From: Mucor racemosus
Taxonomy: Eukaryota > Mucoromycota > Mucoromycetes > Mucorales > Mucoraceae
Reading direction: 5' to 3'
NCBI GenBank assembly: GCA_027405735.1
Contig: JAPEHQ010000022.1
Coordinates: 744,001 to 808,000 of the forward strand
DNA: 64,000 bases
In this document: positions 24,280 to 34,293 of the stretch, one piece after another
Numbering within the stretch: position 1 is the stretch's first letter
Layout of the letters: every line of letters begins with the position of its first letter
The notes under the pieces: model-generated
The model's input: the letters and a program-made list of their open reading frames with translations, nothing else
Databases searched by the model: none
What the model was told of the DNA's origin: nothing
Position numbers and translations under genes: made by a program

Positions 24280-25700
24280 GCTATAGACCATTGATATCTG
24301 ATCGACAATAAAAGAGTTAATATCAGAATATAAGTGTACTGGCCTTAAGATTGACCTGAAGTTATAATGTAAAAATCAAAACCCAAAAGCGAGTTATTAA
24401 TCTTTCTTATCCACAAGGTAAATCCAGCTGAAAGCAAATCTGTATTGTTTGTTTCAGCAAAAAATATTGCCTTATCATCGAGATAATTAAAACAGTAGTT
24501 CACATTAGCATGAACCCTAAAATAACTGAATTCCAAAATCAATTTGTGAAATCGACCGAAAAATGATTAAAAAAACAAAATTGTTTCATAGCTTATGTGT
24601 AGTAAACTACATATACCAAGTTTGTTTAGTAATCAAATTGATCTTAGTCAACATCTAAGATCTAATAACTTTAAATCACACAAAACTTTAAAATGTCAAA
24701 TTGTACCACTGGTACTCCTAAACTAGGAACTAAACCATGAAGATCTTGCTTCAAGATCTTATTACTGTATTATTAATAGAATTAGAAAATAGTATATATA
24801 TTACAAAGGCTATGGTAATCCATAAACCTTTGCTTTTACTTTATATCTAAAATAAATATCAAAGAGTTATAATTGTAGTCGCAACGCTTTTTTTGTTTAA
24901 TTACTATTTTTGTAGCATTATGAACTGCAAAATAAGTTGAACAAGCGCATTAAATGGCTTTTATTCAGTTTTGGATTCTGCATCCATCTAAACAAAATTC
25001 AATCAAATGTTTTATATTAAATTTTGTGTAAAATACGATTGAAATTTTGGAGGTTTTTTTTGAAAATACCCATTACTTTTTATGAGCATACTTTAAATTT
25101 AAATAATGGAGATACTGCGCAAAAAAACTATCTATCGATCAAGCCATTGTTGAACCTTCTAACTGCATTTTTTGTAGAAAAAACAAGTTTTTTGTTAATT
25201 TTTTTTCAAATTCAGAATTTAGGATGAGGGTATATAGGGGAAAATTGAAGCCAGAAGCGAAGATATCTCTTTGTATACATTTTTGAGGATATCTCCACGA
25301 AAAACCACTATTTTGAAAAAAATTAAATCAGATCCGAGAGAACTCAATGAGATTGATGGTATAAATATAAAAAAGATGTTACTCATCAAATAAATATTTT
25401 GAAATCTACTACAAAAATGTCAAAAAACTGAAAGAAATAAGAGTGCTTGGGATTTCTTCATACTGAAATATGCCATAGAGTACTTTAAAATAAGTAAATT
25501 TTGTTATTAAAAACTTCTAGTATAACTTAATTTTTAGTAAAGATATAAAGCCTTAAATTTTGAATTTTTAGCTATAAAATACCTGTAAAAATCTGAAAAA
25601 TTAACACTGAAAAATTAATACCAACAGCAAAAAAATAGAATCTTTCCGGATACTCATTTTTGGATTAAGGTTGAATTCCTCAGGCACTGCATGTGTCTAT
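24280..25700 (+). repeat. R1 dispersed repeat, copy 2
   Basis: Runs colinear with R1 copies 1 and 3 (ACCATTGATATCTGATCGA.., TTCAGCAAAAAATATT, GCATCCATCTAAACAAAATTC, TGAGGATATCTCCACGAAAA, ACCTGTAAAAATCTGAAA). The short ORF at 25024-25227 is not kept open in other copies, so it is unlikely to be coding. Confidence 0.75.
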
Positions 25701-26070
25701 ATTGATTTACATCATGTCCTTAAAATAGAAAGTTCTTGTAATAGTAACCACAAAAGTGCAATATTTTGGCAAGGCTATTTCTATTGTCCCTTTTTGAAAT
25801 TCAACGCCATCATTATCACGGTAGAACTTTCTTCTTGGGACAACCAAAACAGCAGCTTACATTTATTGCTTGAAGTTTGGACTTTCAGAACAGGCATTAT
25901 TTAGCTTGTATACTGTTGTGTTTACGTTTATATTTATGGCTCAAGTACGAAATATTTTAGTCAATTAGAGATTCATACAAATCAAGAGTACTGGCAGGAA
26001 AAGTCTTAAAATTCAGTTATTTGAAACAGTTATTTTTTTTTCTTATATTATTTTCTATGGTCTCAAAGTC
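25701..26070. other. Intergenic DNA
   Basis: A 77-codon plus-strand ORF (25671-25904) has no recognisable product. Otherwise no signal before the putative LTR. Confidence 0.4.
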
Positions 26071-26359
26071 TGTCATAACTGTTATATACCTATAGCCGAA
26101 GGCTATTAGGTATTTTAGTTATGTTTTATATGTTTAGTCTGTAAGGAACGACTATTAATAAATGTAGTGGTAATAGATTTATATTAGAAGGAAGTTAAGT
26201 TTATTATTGAAGTATATAACATGAGCTTATATACTCATAACTAGTAATGACTAAATACCGAACAGATCTATCGAACCGAACAGGTCGGAATGCACGTGAT
26301 ATATATCACGTGAGCTTAATATATTTACCATTACTATTTATTAGAAATGACACTTGACA
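26071..26359. mobile_element. Putative solo LTR just upstream of the original tRNA-Ile site
   Basis: 289 bp bounded by TGTCA..TGACA (TG..CA ends with a 5-bp inverted repeat) and flanked by a 4-bp direct repeat AGTC (26067-26070 and 26360-26363). It contains a perfect 20-bp palindrome (26293-26312, two CACGTG boxes) and an imperfect inverted repeat (about 26151-26170 with 26325-26344). Its end lies 11 nt before the tRNA-Ile 5' sequence at 26371, close to where Ty3-type elements insert at Pol III start sites. A MITE is an alternative reading. Confidence 0.45.
26293..26312. repeat. Perfect 20-bp palindrome
   Basis: CACGTGATATATATCACGTG reads the same on both strands and contains two CACGTG (E-box-like) hexamers. 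It lies within the putative LTR and could be a factor-binding site or a cruciform-prone sequence. Confidence 0.95.
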
Positions 26360-26369
26360 AGTCATAGGA

Positions 26370-28752
26370 AGCTCGTTTAGCTCAGTTTAAAGATTGATTT
26401 TTTATTAATAAATTTATATTGGGCACTCGATATGAGCATAAGCCTTAAATTTAAGAAACAGTAAGGAAAGAGAAACAAAAACCCCTTTCAGAGCACTATA
26501 CTAAGTAATAAGGGTAAAAAGGAATGTGTGTGAGTTGCCAAAGAATGATATGACTAATGAGTGATGTAATATTGATCTTGAGGGAAAACCATCGGATGGG
26601 AACTTTGATAACCACTTACCACCGAGGTACCGCACAAAGAAAACAATATACAAACTGTTCGTCAAAGTCGAGTCTATTTGTTGATATACCAAGAATATCC
26701 TGGATCTGGATCAGAGGCAATAACTGCCAATGGATGCACAAGACAATCAATGGCATGTAGCAGAGCTAAAAGAGCCGACCAAAATGGAGGAGGACCAGCA
26801 GACGCTTTCTCCGGTAAGAGATTCAGAGCATGATCAATTTTGTGAACACCAAGAGGAGCAGCAGGCAGAGTATCCAACAGGGCACCATCCAGAGCACGAC
26901 AGGAGAGGAAGTGATCCCGAGAAATATAGACCCCAAAGGGCGATCTACATGGGCATTCTTCCCTCATATTTGTGTACCGACCAAGACGCCAACGAACTAG
27001 ACGACTACGAGCAGAACGACCAATAGGCAAATACAGAATAGGGTCAGGACGAGAGACAGACGGGCGACAGTTACGCAGGAGAGTTTGTGTACCATTAGTA
27101 GCAGCAGCAACTAGTTGATGGTCCACCTGGTCTTGCCAAAAGTCGTTAAAAAAATTGACTAACCCGGCAGTGCTAGGAACAGGATCAGGTAGTGATAGAT
27201 ACATGCTGTTTTCACAGATGTATTTATCCAATCTGGTATAGTGGAGACTATCACGGAGCAGTACCAAAAGACTATCCTCGGGTAGAGTATCAGCACGGAG
27301 AGCATATCTGGTAGCCAAGATATTGTAGCGATGTTTCATGGACGGAATGCAGGTAATGTGTTTGGCAACATTAAACCACGAACTGCCCACAAACATGCCA
27401 ACGAGCCTGTTTTGTAGAGTATCAAGAGCCTTAAAATCCTGAAAAGAGAGATGGGAGATAGCTAGCCCATATTCAATTTTGGGACGAATAAAGGACTTGT
27501 AGAGGCGAGAGCAAAGCAATAGAGAAAACCCAGTACGGTTGACACCAACTGAGTTGAGCAAGGCCATAGTTTTGACAGCACCAGAGGACCGAAGAGACAG
27601 AATACCGGGAGCATACAGACCTTTACGACGAAAGGGCATACCCAGATAAACAAACTCCTCCACAATGGGGAGAGGTTCGTCATACAGGGTTAACTGGTCA
27701 CCAGATGAAGCAGCAGGGGCATTTAAGACAGCACACTTAGACGGTTTCCACCGATAGCCAAGAGCAACAGAGTGGTCAGAAGCCAAATCGAGCATATGTT
27801 GGACGTCAGTTTTGGACCCGAAAATAGCAACATCGTCGGCGAAAAGCAAACTATTAATAGCAATAGAATTATAGGCTCCAGGAGGAGACACCATAGTAGC
27901 ACCAGTAGCAACAGACCGCAGCAGACCCGGTAAGGAGTTGATATATAACGAATACAAGTGGGGGCTAAGCACTGAACCTTGTAAGACACCGGTAGCAGGA
28001 GAGAAAGCAGCAGAGTTGTGATTAGCAATCAGTACCGACACAGACACACTGTCAAACATATTAATCAACAGGCTCAGAACAGGTCTAGGAAGAGAAGAGC
28101 CAGCCAAGGCTTTCCAGATAACCCTACGATCCACCGTATCATATGCCGACTTGATATCCAGGAAAGCAACAACAGGGTACCGTCTATGAGTCAGAAAATA
28201 ATCATGCATCAAGTCATGCAAGCAGAGGGCTTGATCCAGAGGACTACGTTGAGGTCTAAAACCACCTTGAGCAACATCAAGAGCAGGAGAGTGCATATCA
28301 AGCTCTGGCATTAGAGAAAACTCAAAGAGTTTACGCATTACCGAAGTCAGTGAAATTGGGCGGTAGTTACCAGGATCAGTAGCATCCCCTTTTTTGAATA
28401 TAGGGAAGACCTGGGCTTGGCGCCAGAGATCAGGAGTGTAACCCCATTGATAGCACAAGGTAAACAACAAAGACAGTAGAGGAGCAAGTTCAGTAACCAA
28501 GGGCTTAAGCATTTCGGCCTTTAAGTGGTCCGGACCGGGAGCTTTATTAGTTGGAAGACGCTTAATGTGAGATACAAGAGTATCAGCATCAAAAAGTGAC
28601 AGAGCCTCAGGTACCGAAAAGGGCAGATCAGAGTCAAAAGCACAAGGAGGGGGAGGCCGAGTAGCAGTTGCAAGTAGAGAACCGTCATAAACGGAAGCCA
28701 AATGAGCACCCATAACATTAACAGAAGCAGAAGGAGCTCGTTTAGCTCAGTT
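26370..28752 (-). mobile_element. 5'-truncated LINE inserted at the 5' end of a tRNA-Ile gene
   Basis: The LINE body (about 26388-28734, minus strand) is flanked by an 18-bp direct repeat, AGCTCGTTTAGCTCAGTT, at 26370-26387 and 28735-28752. The repeat is the first 17 nt of the tRNA-Ile gene plus one upstream base. It is best read as a target-site duplication. The 3' end is A-rich (AATAAAAAATCAATC on minus) without a long poly-A. The RT frame is still open where it meets the 5' junction, so the element is 5' truncated and lacks its endonuclease and any ORF1, as is usual for target-primed reverse transcription. Confidence 0.85.
26674..28713 (-). CDS. LINE reverse transcriptase (N-terminally truncated), 679 aa
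   Basis: A non-LTR reverse transcriptase with motifs in order: NKAPGPDHLKAEM, NYRPISLTSVMRKLFE, GGFRPQRSPLDQAL, FLDIKSAYDTVDR (first catalytic Asp), GVLQGSVLSPHLYSLYIN, LLFADDVAIFG (catalytic FADD), LGYRWKPSKC and YLGMPF. A long C-terminal region follows with a possible zinc-knuckle remnant (CPC..H..C near ECPCRSPFGVYISRDHFLSC). The endonuclease that normally precedes the RT is missing at the truncation point; the frame runs back to the insertion junction at 28734 without a stop, so the first Met used here is only a convention. GC content is clearly higher than the neighbourhood. No stops, so the insertion is probably recent; not expected to be mobile on its own. Confidence 0.92.
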   Translation of the reverse strand: MGAHLASVYDGSLLATATRPPPPCAFDSDLPFSVPEALSLFDADTLVSHIKRLPTNKAPGPDHLKAEMLKPLVTELAPLLSLLFTLCYQWGYTPDLWRQAQVFPIFKKGDATDPGNYRPISLTSVMRKLFEFSLMPELDMHSPALDVAQGGFRPQRSPLDQALCLHDLMHDYFLTHRRYPVVAFLDIKSAYDTVDRRVIWKALAGSSLPRPVLSLLINMFDSVSVSVLIANHNSAAFSPATGVLQGSVLSPHLYSLYINSLPGLLRSVATGATMVSPPGAYNSIAINSLLFADDVAIFGSKTDVQHMLDLASDHSVALGYRWKPSKCAVLNAPAASSGDQLTLYDEPLPIVEEFVYLGMPFRRKGLYAPGILSLRSSGAVKTMALLNSVGVNRTGFSLLLCSRLYKSFIRPKIEYGLAISHLSFQDFKALDTLQNRLVGMFVGSSWFNVAKHITCIPSMKHRYNILATRYALRADTLPEDSLLVLLRDSLHYTRLDKYICENSMYLSLPDPVPSTAGLVNFFNDFWQDQVDHQLVAAATNGTQTLLRNCRPSVSRPDPILYLPIGRSARSRLVRWRLGRYTNMREECPCRSPFGVYISRDHFLSCRALDGALLDTLPAAPLGVHKIDHALNLLPEKASAGPPPFWSALLALLHAIDCLVHPLAVIASDPDPGYSWYINK

Positions 28753-28808
28753 GGTTAGAGCGTGGTGCTAATAACGCCAAGGTCAACAGTTCGACCCTGT
28801 TAATGAGC
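28736..28808 (+). tRNA. tRNA-Ile (anticodon AAT)
   Basis: 73-nt cloverleaf: acceptor GCTCGTT/AATGAGC, D stem GCTC/GAGC, anticodon stem TGGTG/CGCCA with loop CTAATAA (anticodon AAT, read as IAU after deamination), T stem AACAG/CTGTT with loop TTCGACC. A box (TAGCTCAGTTGG) and B box (AGTTCGACC) are good. A Pol III terminator (TTTTTT) follows at about 28812. No intron. The gene stays complete because the LINE's target duplication rebuilt its 5' end, but its natural upstream flank is now about 2.35 kb away. Confidence 0.95.
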
Positions 28809-29189
28809 ATTCTTTTTTGCTCATTTTTGCATTGTAGTGTGCGTAGCTCTTTGGTGTTATTTTCTTTATGCTTGTCAGTTTCGTGATAACAATAAAGATC
28901 ATCTTTTGTATACATTTATTTGAATCTACTGTAAAACATATATCTCAGCACACGACATTAGTTATAAGTTAAAAGACATCCTTTATTGAGTTTAACGTTT
29001 GAATTTGCTATTATTACTATCTGTCAAAATAAACAAACGATCTTGATCCCCAAAGACTATCTTATACTTCTATATTCTAACTAGTTCAGAAGTGACACAA
29101 ATCATACACAAAATTTACCAAACCTTATTATATATTATTGAGTTAATCTCCCGTTATATTTCTTACAACTCATACAAAAAGAATAACTG
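28809..29189. other. Intergenic DNA downstream of tRNA
   Basis: Only the Pol III T-run terminator at the start is recognisable. Confidence 0.5.
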
Positions 29190-29400
29190 AGAGTTTATGG
29201 ATACATACAATCTTATTTATAGAAAGAATAATAATAAAGACTAGTAACATTCATCATGATGGAGAACGTAGCCTTTATTACTAGAAAAACTAATGGTAAA
29301 AGAAAGAACCACGAGCTTCTAGGTCTTGGTTTAAAAGACTATTTGTAAGAATTACATTTCAGTATGAGTTAGAAATGGAATTGGCTTCAAAATTGGCTGT
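29190..29400 (+). repeat. LTR-like short repeat, copy 2
   Basis: About 210 bp matching 60294-60507 in inverted orientation from TTTATGGATACATACA to GGAATTGGCTTCAAAATT; shares the GGAGAACGTAG..CTTTATTA core with 7200-7420. Contains an imperfect hairpin around GAACCACGAGCTTCTAGGTC. Class uncertain. Confidence 0.6.
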
Positions 29401-30689
29401 TTAATATCCTCAAAAACCGACAATAACCGAATATTGACAGAATGAATATCTGAAATCTTTGCTTAATATTTACAAGTCTTTACTCAGTGATTATAAATCA
29501 ACACAACATACATAAATATATGCATAAAAATATACGGATGTAACCACTTCTCATACTGTACATATCACCATAAGCAACAGCTATAAACCCTCTTTATTTC
29601 CTTTTATACTACTGAAAAAATAAAGTAAAAACCCCATATTAACATCAATTAATATGTACAAAAATGTACTTAAATGTTATCATTTATTTATGTGGATTAC
29701 ATCCATTTAGATCTCCATTTCATCTGGTGTCTAACTTGAATTACCGCTGGGATAAATCAGGAATCACTTTGATTTGACACGTCTGATTGATACAGCAAGT
29801 AATCTTATAACCGAGATGTGGATCCTAGCAAATTATAATTATTGACCTGTGATTTATCGCAAGAATGAGCATTTGGATATTGTGTGGATATATTGGAATC
29901 ATGCTTCTATGATTCAATAGTAGCATGATGATAGACGCATGGAATATGATCTTGTTGCTTGACTTGCATGTTGAACATCATGGTTTGATAAATGTTCTAA
30001 ATTGGTAATTCGATTAGAAATTATGTATAAATAGAAGGATATCTTCCTTTCAAAGAAGGGTCAATTAAGTTCTACTTGATAATAAAAACCTAACGTTATC
30101 TAGTCGAATTCCTATTGTTTTTTTATACTTTTTTTCCGTGAATATCTCTACCTGTTCCACAATTTACATTATTTAATGTTATTATCATGGTTTTCCTAGT
30201 TAAATAATGCTAAAAATCAAAAATTACATCATTTTCATGTATCATGTATCATGTATCATGTACTTACATTAAATTTCTAGTTTTATTTCACATTTATATA
30301 TTCTGATTGATCTATCAGAATTAAGAATTACCGAATTATCAATTTAGAACATCTGTCAAACCATGACGTTTAACATGCAAATCAAGCAAGGTTACATTTC
30401 ATGATTCCAATATTACCACTGAAACATAACATATTATATCGATACACATTAATAATAATTTCTATTGTCACATATAATGGACAGGTGTCCATTAGATCTT
30501 ATCACACAATCCCAATAACTATATAAACCCATATTTAATTCATTCTAATAAACGGTACTTTTTACGTTGATTTTAATTTATAAAGTCTCGATAAATCACT
30601 GATAAATCGGCTTGTAAAACGTAGTTTCAGATGGGTTTGAATTTCTTGCCCAATATCAGGTCAAATCATGTAAATTTTTTAAAGATGTA
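29401..30689. other. Intergenic AT-rich DNA
   Basis: No gene. A 7-bp tandem (CATGTAT, about four units) lies near 30237-30264, and 30305-30440 resembles part of the spacer at 20355-20510. Confidence 0.4.
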
Positions 30690-32060
30690 CCTTCTTTCTG
30701 TGAACCATTGATATCTGTTCGAAAATAGTAGAGTTAATACCTGAATATAAGTGCATTGCCCTATCGTTGATTAAAAATTGACCTAAATAAAGTCGATTGT
30801 AAAAAATTGAACACCTAAATTAAGATGTCAATTTTTTGTATAACAAGATAGATCTAATTGACCGCTACTCTGTTGTTTTTGTTTCAGAAAAAATATTGAT
30901 TTTTCGTCGAGATAATCAAAACAATAGCTTATATTACGGCTTAACCATATGCTAACTGGGTTTCAAAATCAATTTGACAAATCGACCAGAAAATGATTCA
31001 AAAAACAAAAACGTTTCATAGTTCATGAACTGTAAAGTAACCAGGCCTAGTATATTTAATGGTTTTTGTACAGTTTTAAACCCTGCATCCATTTAAGCAA
31101 GGTTCAAATAAATGTTTCAAATTAAATTTTGCGTAAAATGCAAGTGCATATTGAAGGTTTTTTGATAATACACATCATTTCTTATACTTATGCTTCAGGT
31201 ATAAATAATGGATATAATGTGTGAAAAAAATTATCTACCAATTGAACCATTGATGAGCCTTCTAGCTGCATTTTTCGTAGTGAAAACGGAATTTTTGTCA
31301 ATTTTTTTTTCAAGTTCAGGATTTGGGATAAGGGGTATACAAGGGAAAATTGAAGCTGGAGACAAAGGTATTTCTTTGTACACATTTTTGAGAACATCTC
31401 GACGAAAAACCAATATTTTGAAAAAAGCTAAATTGGATCTAAGAGAGCCCAATGAGGTTGATAAAATGAATATAAAAAAAATGCTGCTCATTTTAACGAA
31501 TATTTTGAAATCTACCCCAAAAATGTCAAAAAAATGAAAAAAAATAAAAGTGCTCATAATTTTTTCATACGAAAATATATTATAGAGTGCTTTAAAACAA
31601 ATAAGTTTTATTATTAAAAGGTACTAGTATAGCTTAATTTTTTGTAGAGATATGAGGCCTCAAAGTTTCTGATTTCTAACAGTGAAATACCTGTAAAAAT
31701 CTGAAACATTAGCACTAAAGATTTATATCAACTGCAAAAAATAGGATATTTTCTGATAATTGTTTTGAGATAAGAGCTGAGCATCTCAGGTACATTTGGA
31801 TATAATTTTTTCTTGGTATTATTTAGTCAAGAAAAAAATTGGGTAGGGATGAAAAGTAAGACCCAGTTTTTATGGAAAAAGCAGTAAATTTTACGTGTTT
31901 TCAAGTCTTTTGTAAAATTTAAAACGAATTTAGAAACAAGTAGTATAATGCAATTTATTAATATATATTTTGCAATACGTAAAGTATAACTTAAGAAATG
32001 TTTAATAGGGAGTTAGCTATAGAAATGACGGTATGCTCCGATTTTTACCTGACATAAAAA
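30690..32060 (+). repeat. R1 dispersed repeat, copy 3
   Basis: Colinear with R1 copies 1 and 2 and ends at the same TGCTCCGATTTTT motif (about 32033-32045). Contains overlapping short ORFs on both strands (31208-31537 +, 31231-31557 -) that are not preserved in other copies, so they are not called as genes. Confidence 0.75.
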
Positions 32061-32268
32061 TCAACTGCCAGGCCTTCAAAAAATTGTTCTAGTCTGTAAT
32101 TTATTGAATAGACTCATTAATTGCACTGCTAACGGTAAAGGGGTCAGCACAAAGTAATCCGACCAAGTATTATATAAAAAGAAAACGTCAATAATGAAAA
32201 CTAATATTTTAAGCTCTTTCGTTTTATTTTAAATAAAATAGGTAATTTGAATTTTATTAAATTTCTTT

Positions 32269-33715
32269 TTACAATTTGGCTTCCAAAAATTCTGCTCTGT
32301 TCTTTTGCTTGGATGCAGCCTTGTTATATTCTTCTTGAGTAATAGGTCTTGCCTCAATAGCAGGATTATAACCAACACGAGGTTGAGAGGAGCCTTGACT
32401 AGCCTTCTTATAAATAGTGATAACGACAGCACCACCCAAACCAACATTATGTTGAAGAGCATACTTGACATTTGCAACTTGACGTTCACCAGTCCAGTTA
32501 CGTAATTGCCAAACAAGTTCTGTACATTGAGCAAGGCCGGTGGCGCCAAGAGGATGGCCCTTGGAAATGAGACCACCGGATGGGTTAATAACATATTTAC
32601 CACCATAAGTATTATCTCCCGAATCAATTAAAGTGTGAGCTTTGCCTTCAGGAGTTAAACCAAGGCCATCGTAAGTTAAGAGCTCATTAGCAGAGAAGCA
32701 ATCATGTAACTCAATGACTTGAACATCATTGGCGGTGATACCAGCCTTTTGATATGCTTGAGCAGCAGCACGACGGGTCATGTCACAACCTGCCCATTCG
32801 ATAGCATCAGTTGTCAACATACGAGGAGAATCAGTAGCCATGACTTGAGCAACAATCTCAACAGCTTGATCCCACAAGTTATGCTTCTTAACAAAAGCTT
32901 CACTAGCAACAATAGAGCAACCAGCACCATCAGATGTAGGGCAACATTGTAATTTTGTGAGAGGTCCATATACTTTAGGTGATTGTTCTACTTGGTCTAA
33001 AGAATAAATATCTCTGAATTGAGAATAAGGATTACGGGCACTGTGGCGATGATTCTTCTCAGCAATTTTAGCTAAATGTTGAGGTGTGGCGCCATATTTC
33101 TCCATATAAGCAATGCCGGCATTACCAAAAATTTGAGCGGCACCAGGTGCTTTAGGGTCAAAACCACGTTCCTGCATCATAACCATCATAACATGGTCTA
33201 TATATCAAAAAAGTGAATTAATATATTATCATTGGATGAGAAATTGTTCATATGGCTTTACCAAGAGGATTTGTACGATCTGAGAAAGTAGAAGAAAGAG
33301 AGCCTCTAGCCATTTTCTCAAAACCAAGGGCCATAGCACATTCAACTGATCCAGAGGCAACAGCATTACGTGCTTGATAAAGAGCAGTCGAACCAGTAGA
33401 ACAATTGTTATTTACGTTAATGATAGGGATTTGAGTCATACCCAACTGATATAATACACGTTGTCCGGCTGTACTGTCGCCGTACACATAGCCTACGGCT
33501 GCATATTCAACAGCATCGTAAGAAACACCAGCATCATTCAATGCTTTAACTGCTGCTTCAAGAGCAAATTCTGTAGATTTGTGTCATGTTAATTGAATAA
33601 TGTCTACTCTGCTTAATTCTTTTATTTTGTGTGTACCTGGATAATCAACCTCACCACGAGGTTTGATGAACTTGGACATACCAACACCAACAACATATAC
33701 TTTATTTGAAGTCAT
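32269..33715 (-). CDS. Peroxisomal SCP2/SCP-x-type thiolase, 438 aa
   Basis: Exons on minus: 33715-33637, 33570-33262, 33197-32269; phases agree. Thiolase fold with the nucleophile Cys in [13 protein letters not shown] (about residue 88), [20 protein letters not shown] near the C-terminus and [10 protein letters not shown] after it. The set [20 protein letters not shown] and [17 protein letters not shown] is characteristic of SCP2-type thiolases, which cleave 3-oxoacyl-CoA (including branched chains) in beta-oxidation. The C-terminal tripeptide AKL is a good PTS1 signal, so a peroxisomal matrix location is expected. The sterol-carrier domain fused to this thiolase in animals is absent. The gene is compact and intact although repeats lie on both sides. 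Confidence 0.93.
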
Positions 33716-34293
33716 TTTTTTTAATTTTTAAGATTATGAAAAGAAGAGAGAAAGTAGAAGAAAGAAAGAAAGAAAAATACTTATAAAGCCTATTTAAAAT
33801 GTGGGGAAATTATAGCTACCAGCAGTCCATCACATGCAATACAACACTGTTGACAAGTAAATTAGGAATATTTGCCATGACAAAAAGTTACCTGGGGAGT
33901 TCAAAAGGGGGGTTAATTGCATAAACCATTCAGGCTCTTTGTGTTCAACAGGACTATAGTTGAACGCCCTGTGCGTGTATTATTTAGTGATGGGAAAATT
34001 CAAGGGGTTAAAACCTGTTTATTATCAACGAAAGTGAGAATACGATGATAATCCGATTTATCGGTAGTTGTAATTAGGTTACTCATTGCACAAACTGAGA
34101 CTTTAATTTCAAGCTACATAAATATACTGTAACGATATAGCAAGCTAAGTAGTTCAAAAAGGAGAGAGATTTGATTAGTTGACTGGGCAACAAATGTGGA
34201 AGGATTTTACTTACCAAAGGTGAATTTGAATTTAGAAGATTAAAGAATGAATTGATTTAGTATTGAGTTATGTCTAATGAATATAAACTTACC
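33716..34293. other. Thiolase promoter side and 3' flank of the Fanzor gene
   Basis: Holds the upstream region of the thiolase (GA-rich tract 33738-33775) and the DNA just downstream of the Fanzor stop, where a guide-RNA scaffold or element end would be expected. A consensus splice donor on minus (GAG|GTAAGT) starts at 34292. No inverted terminal repeat of the Fanzor copy was recognised by eye. Confidence 0.4.

Noticed and set aside
26730..28314. Plus-strand ORFs within the LINE
   Set aside because: They oppose a continuous 679-codon RT frame with all RT motifs.
30237..30264. CATGTAT tandem considered as a CRISPR-like or telomeric array
   Set aside because: Only about four 7-bp units without spacers; an ordinary minisatellite.
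31208..31557. Overlapping 109- and 108-codon ORFs in R1 copy 3
   Set aside because: Not preserved in the other three R1 copies.
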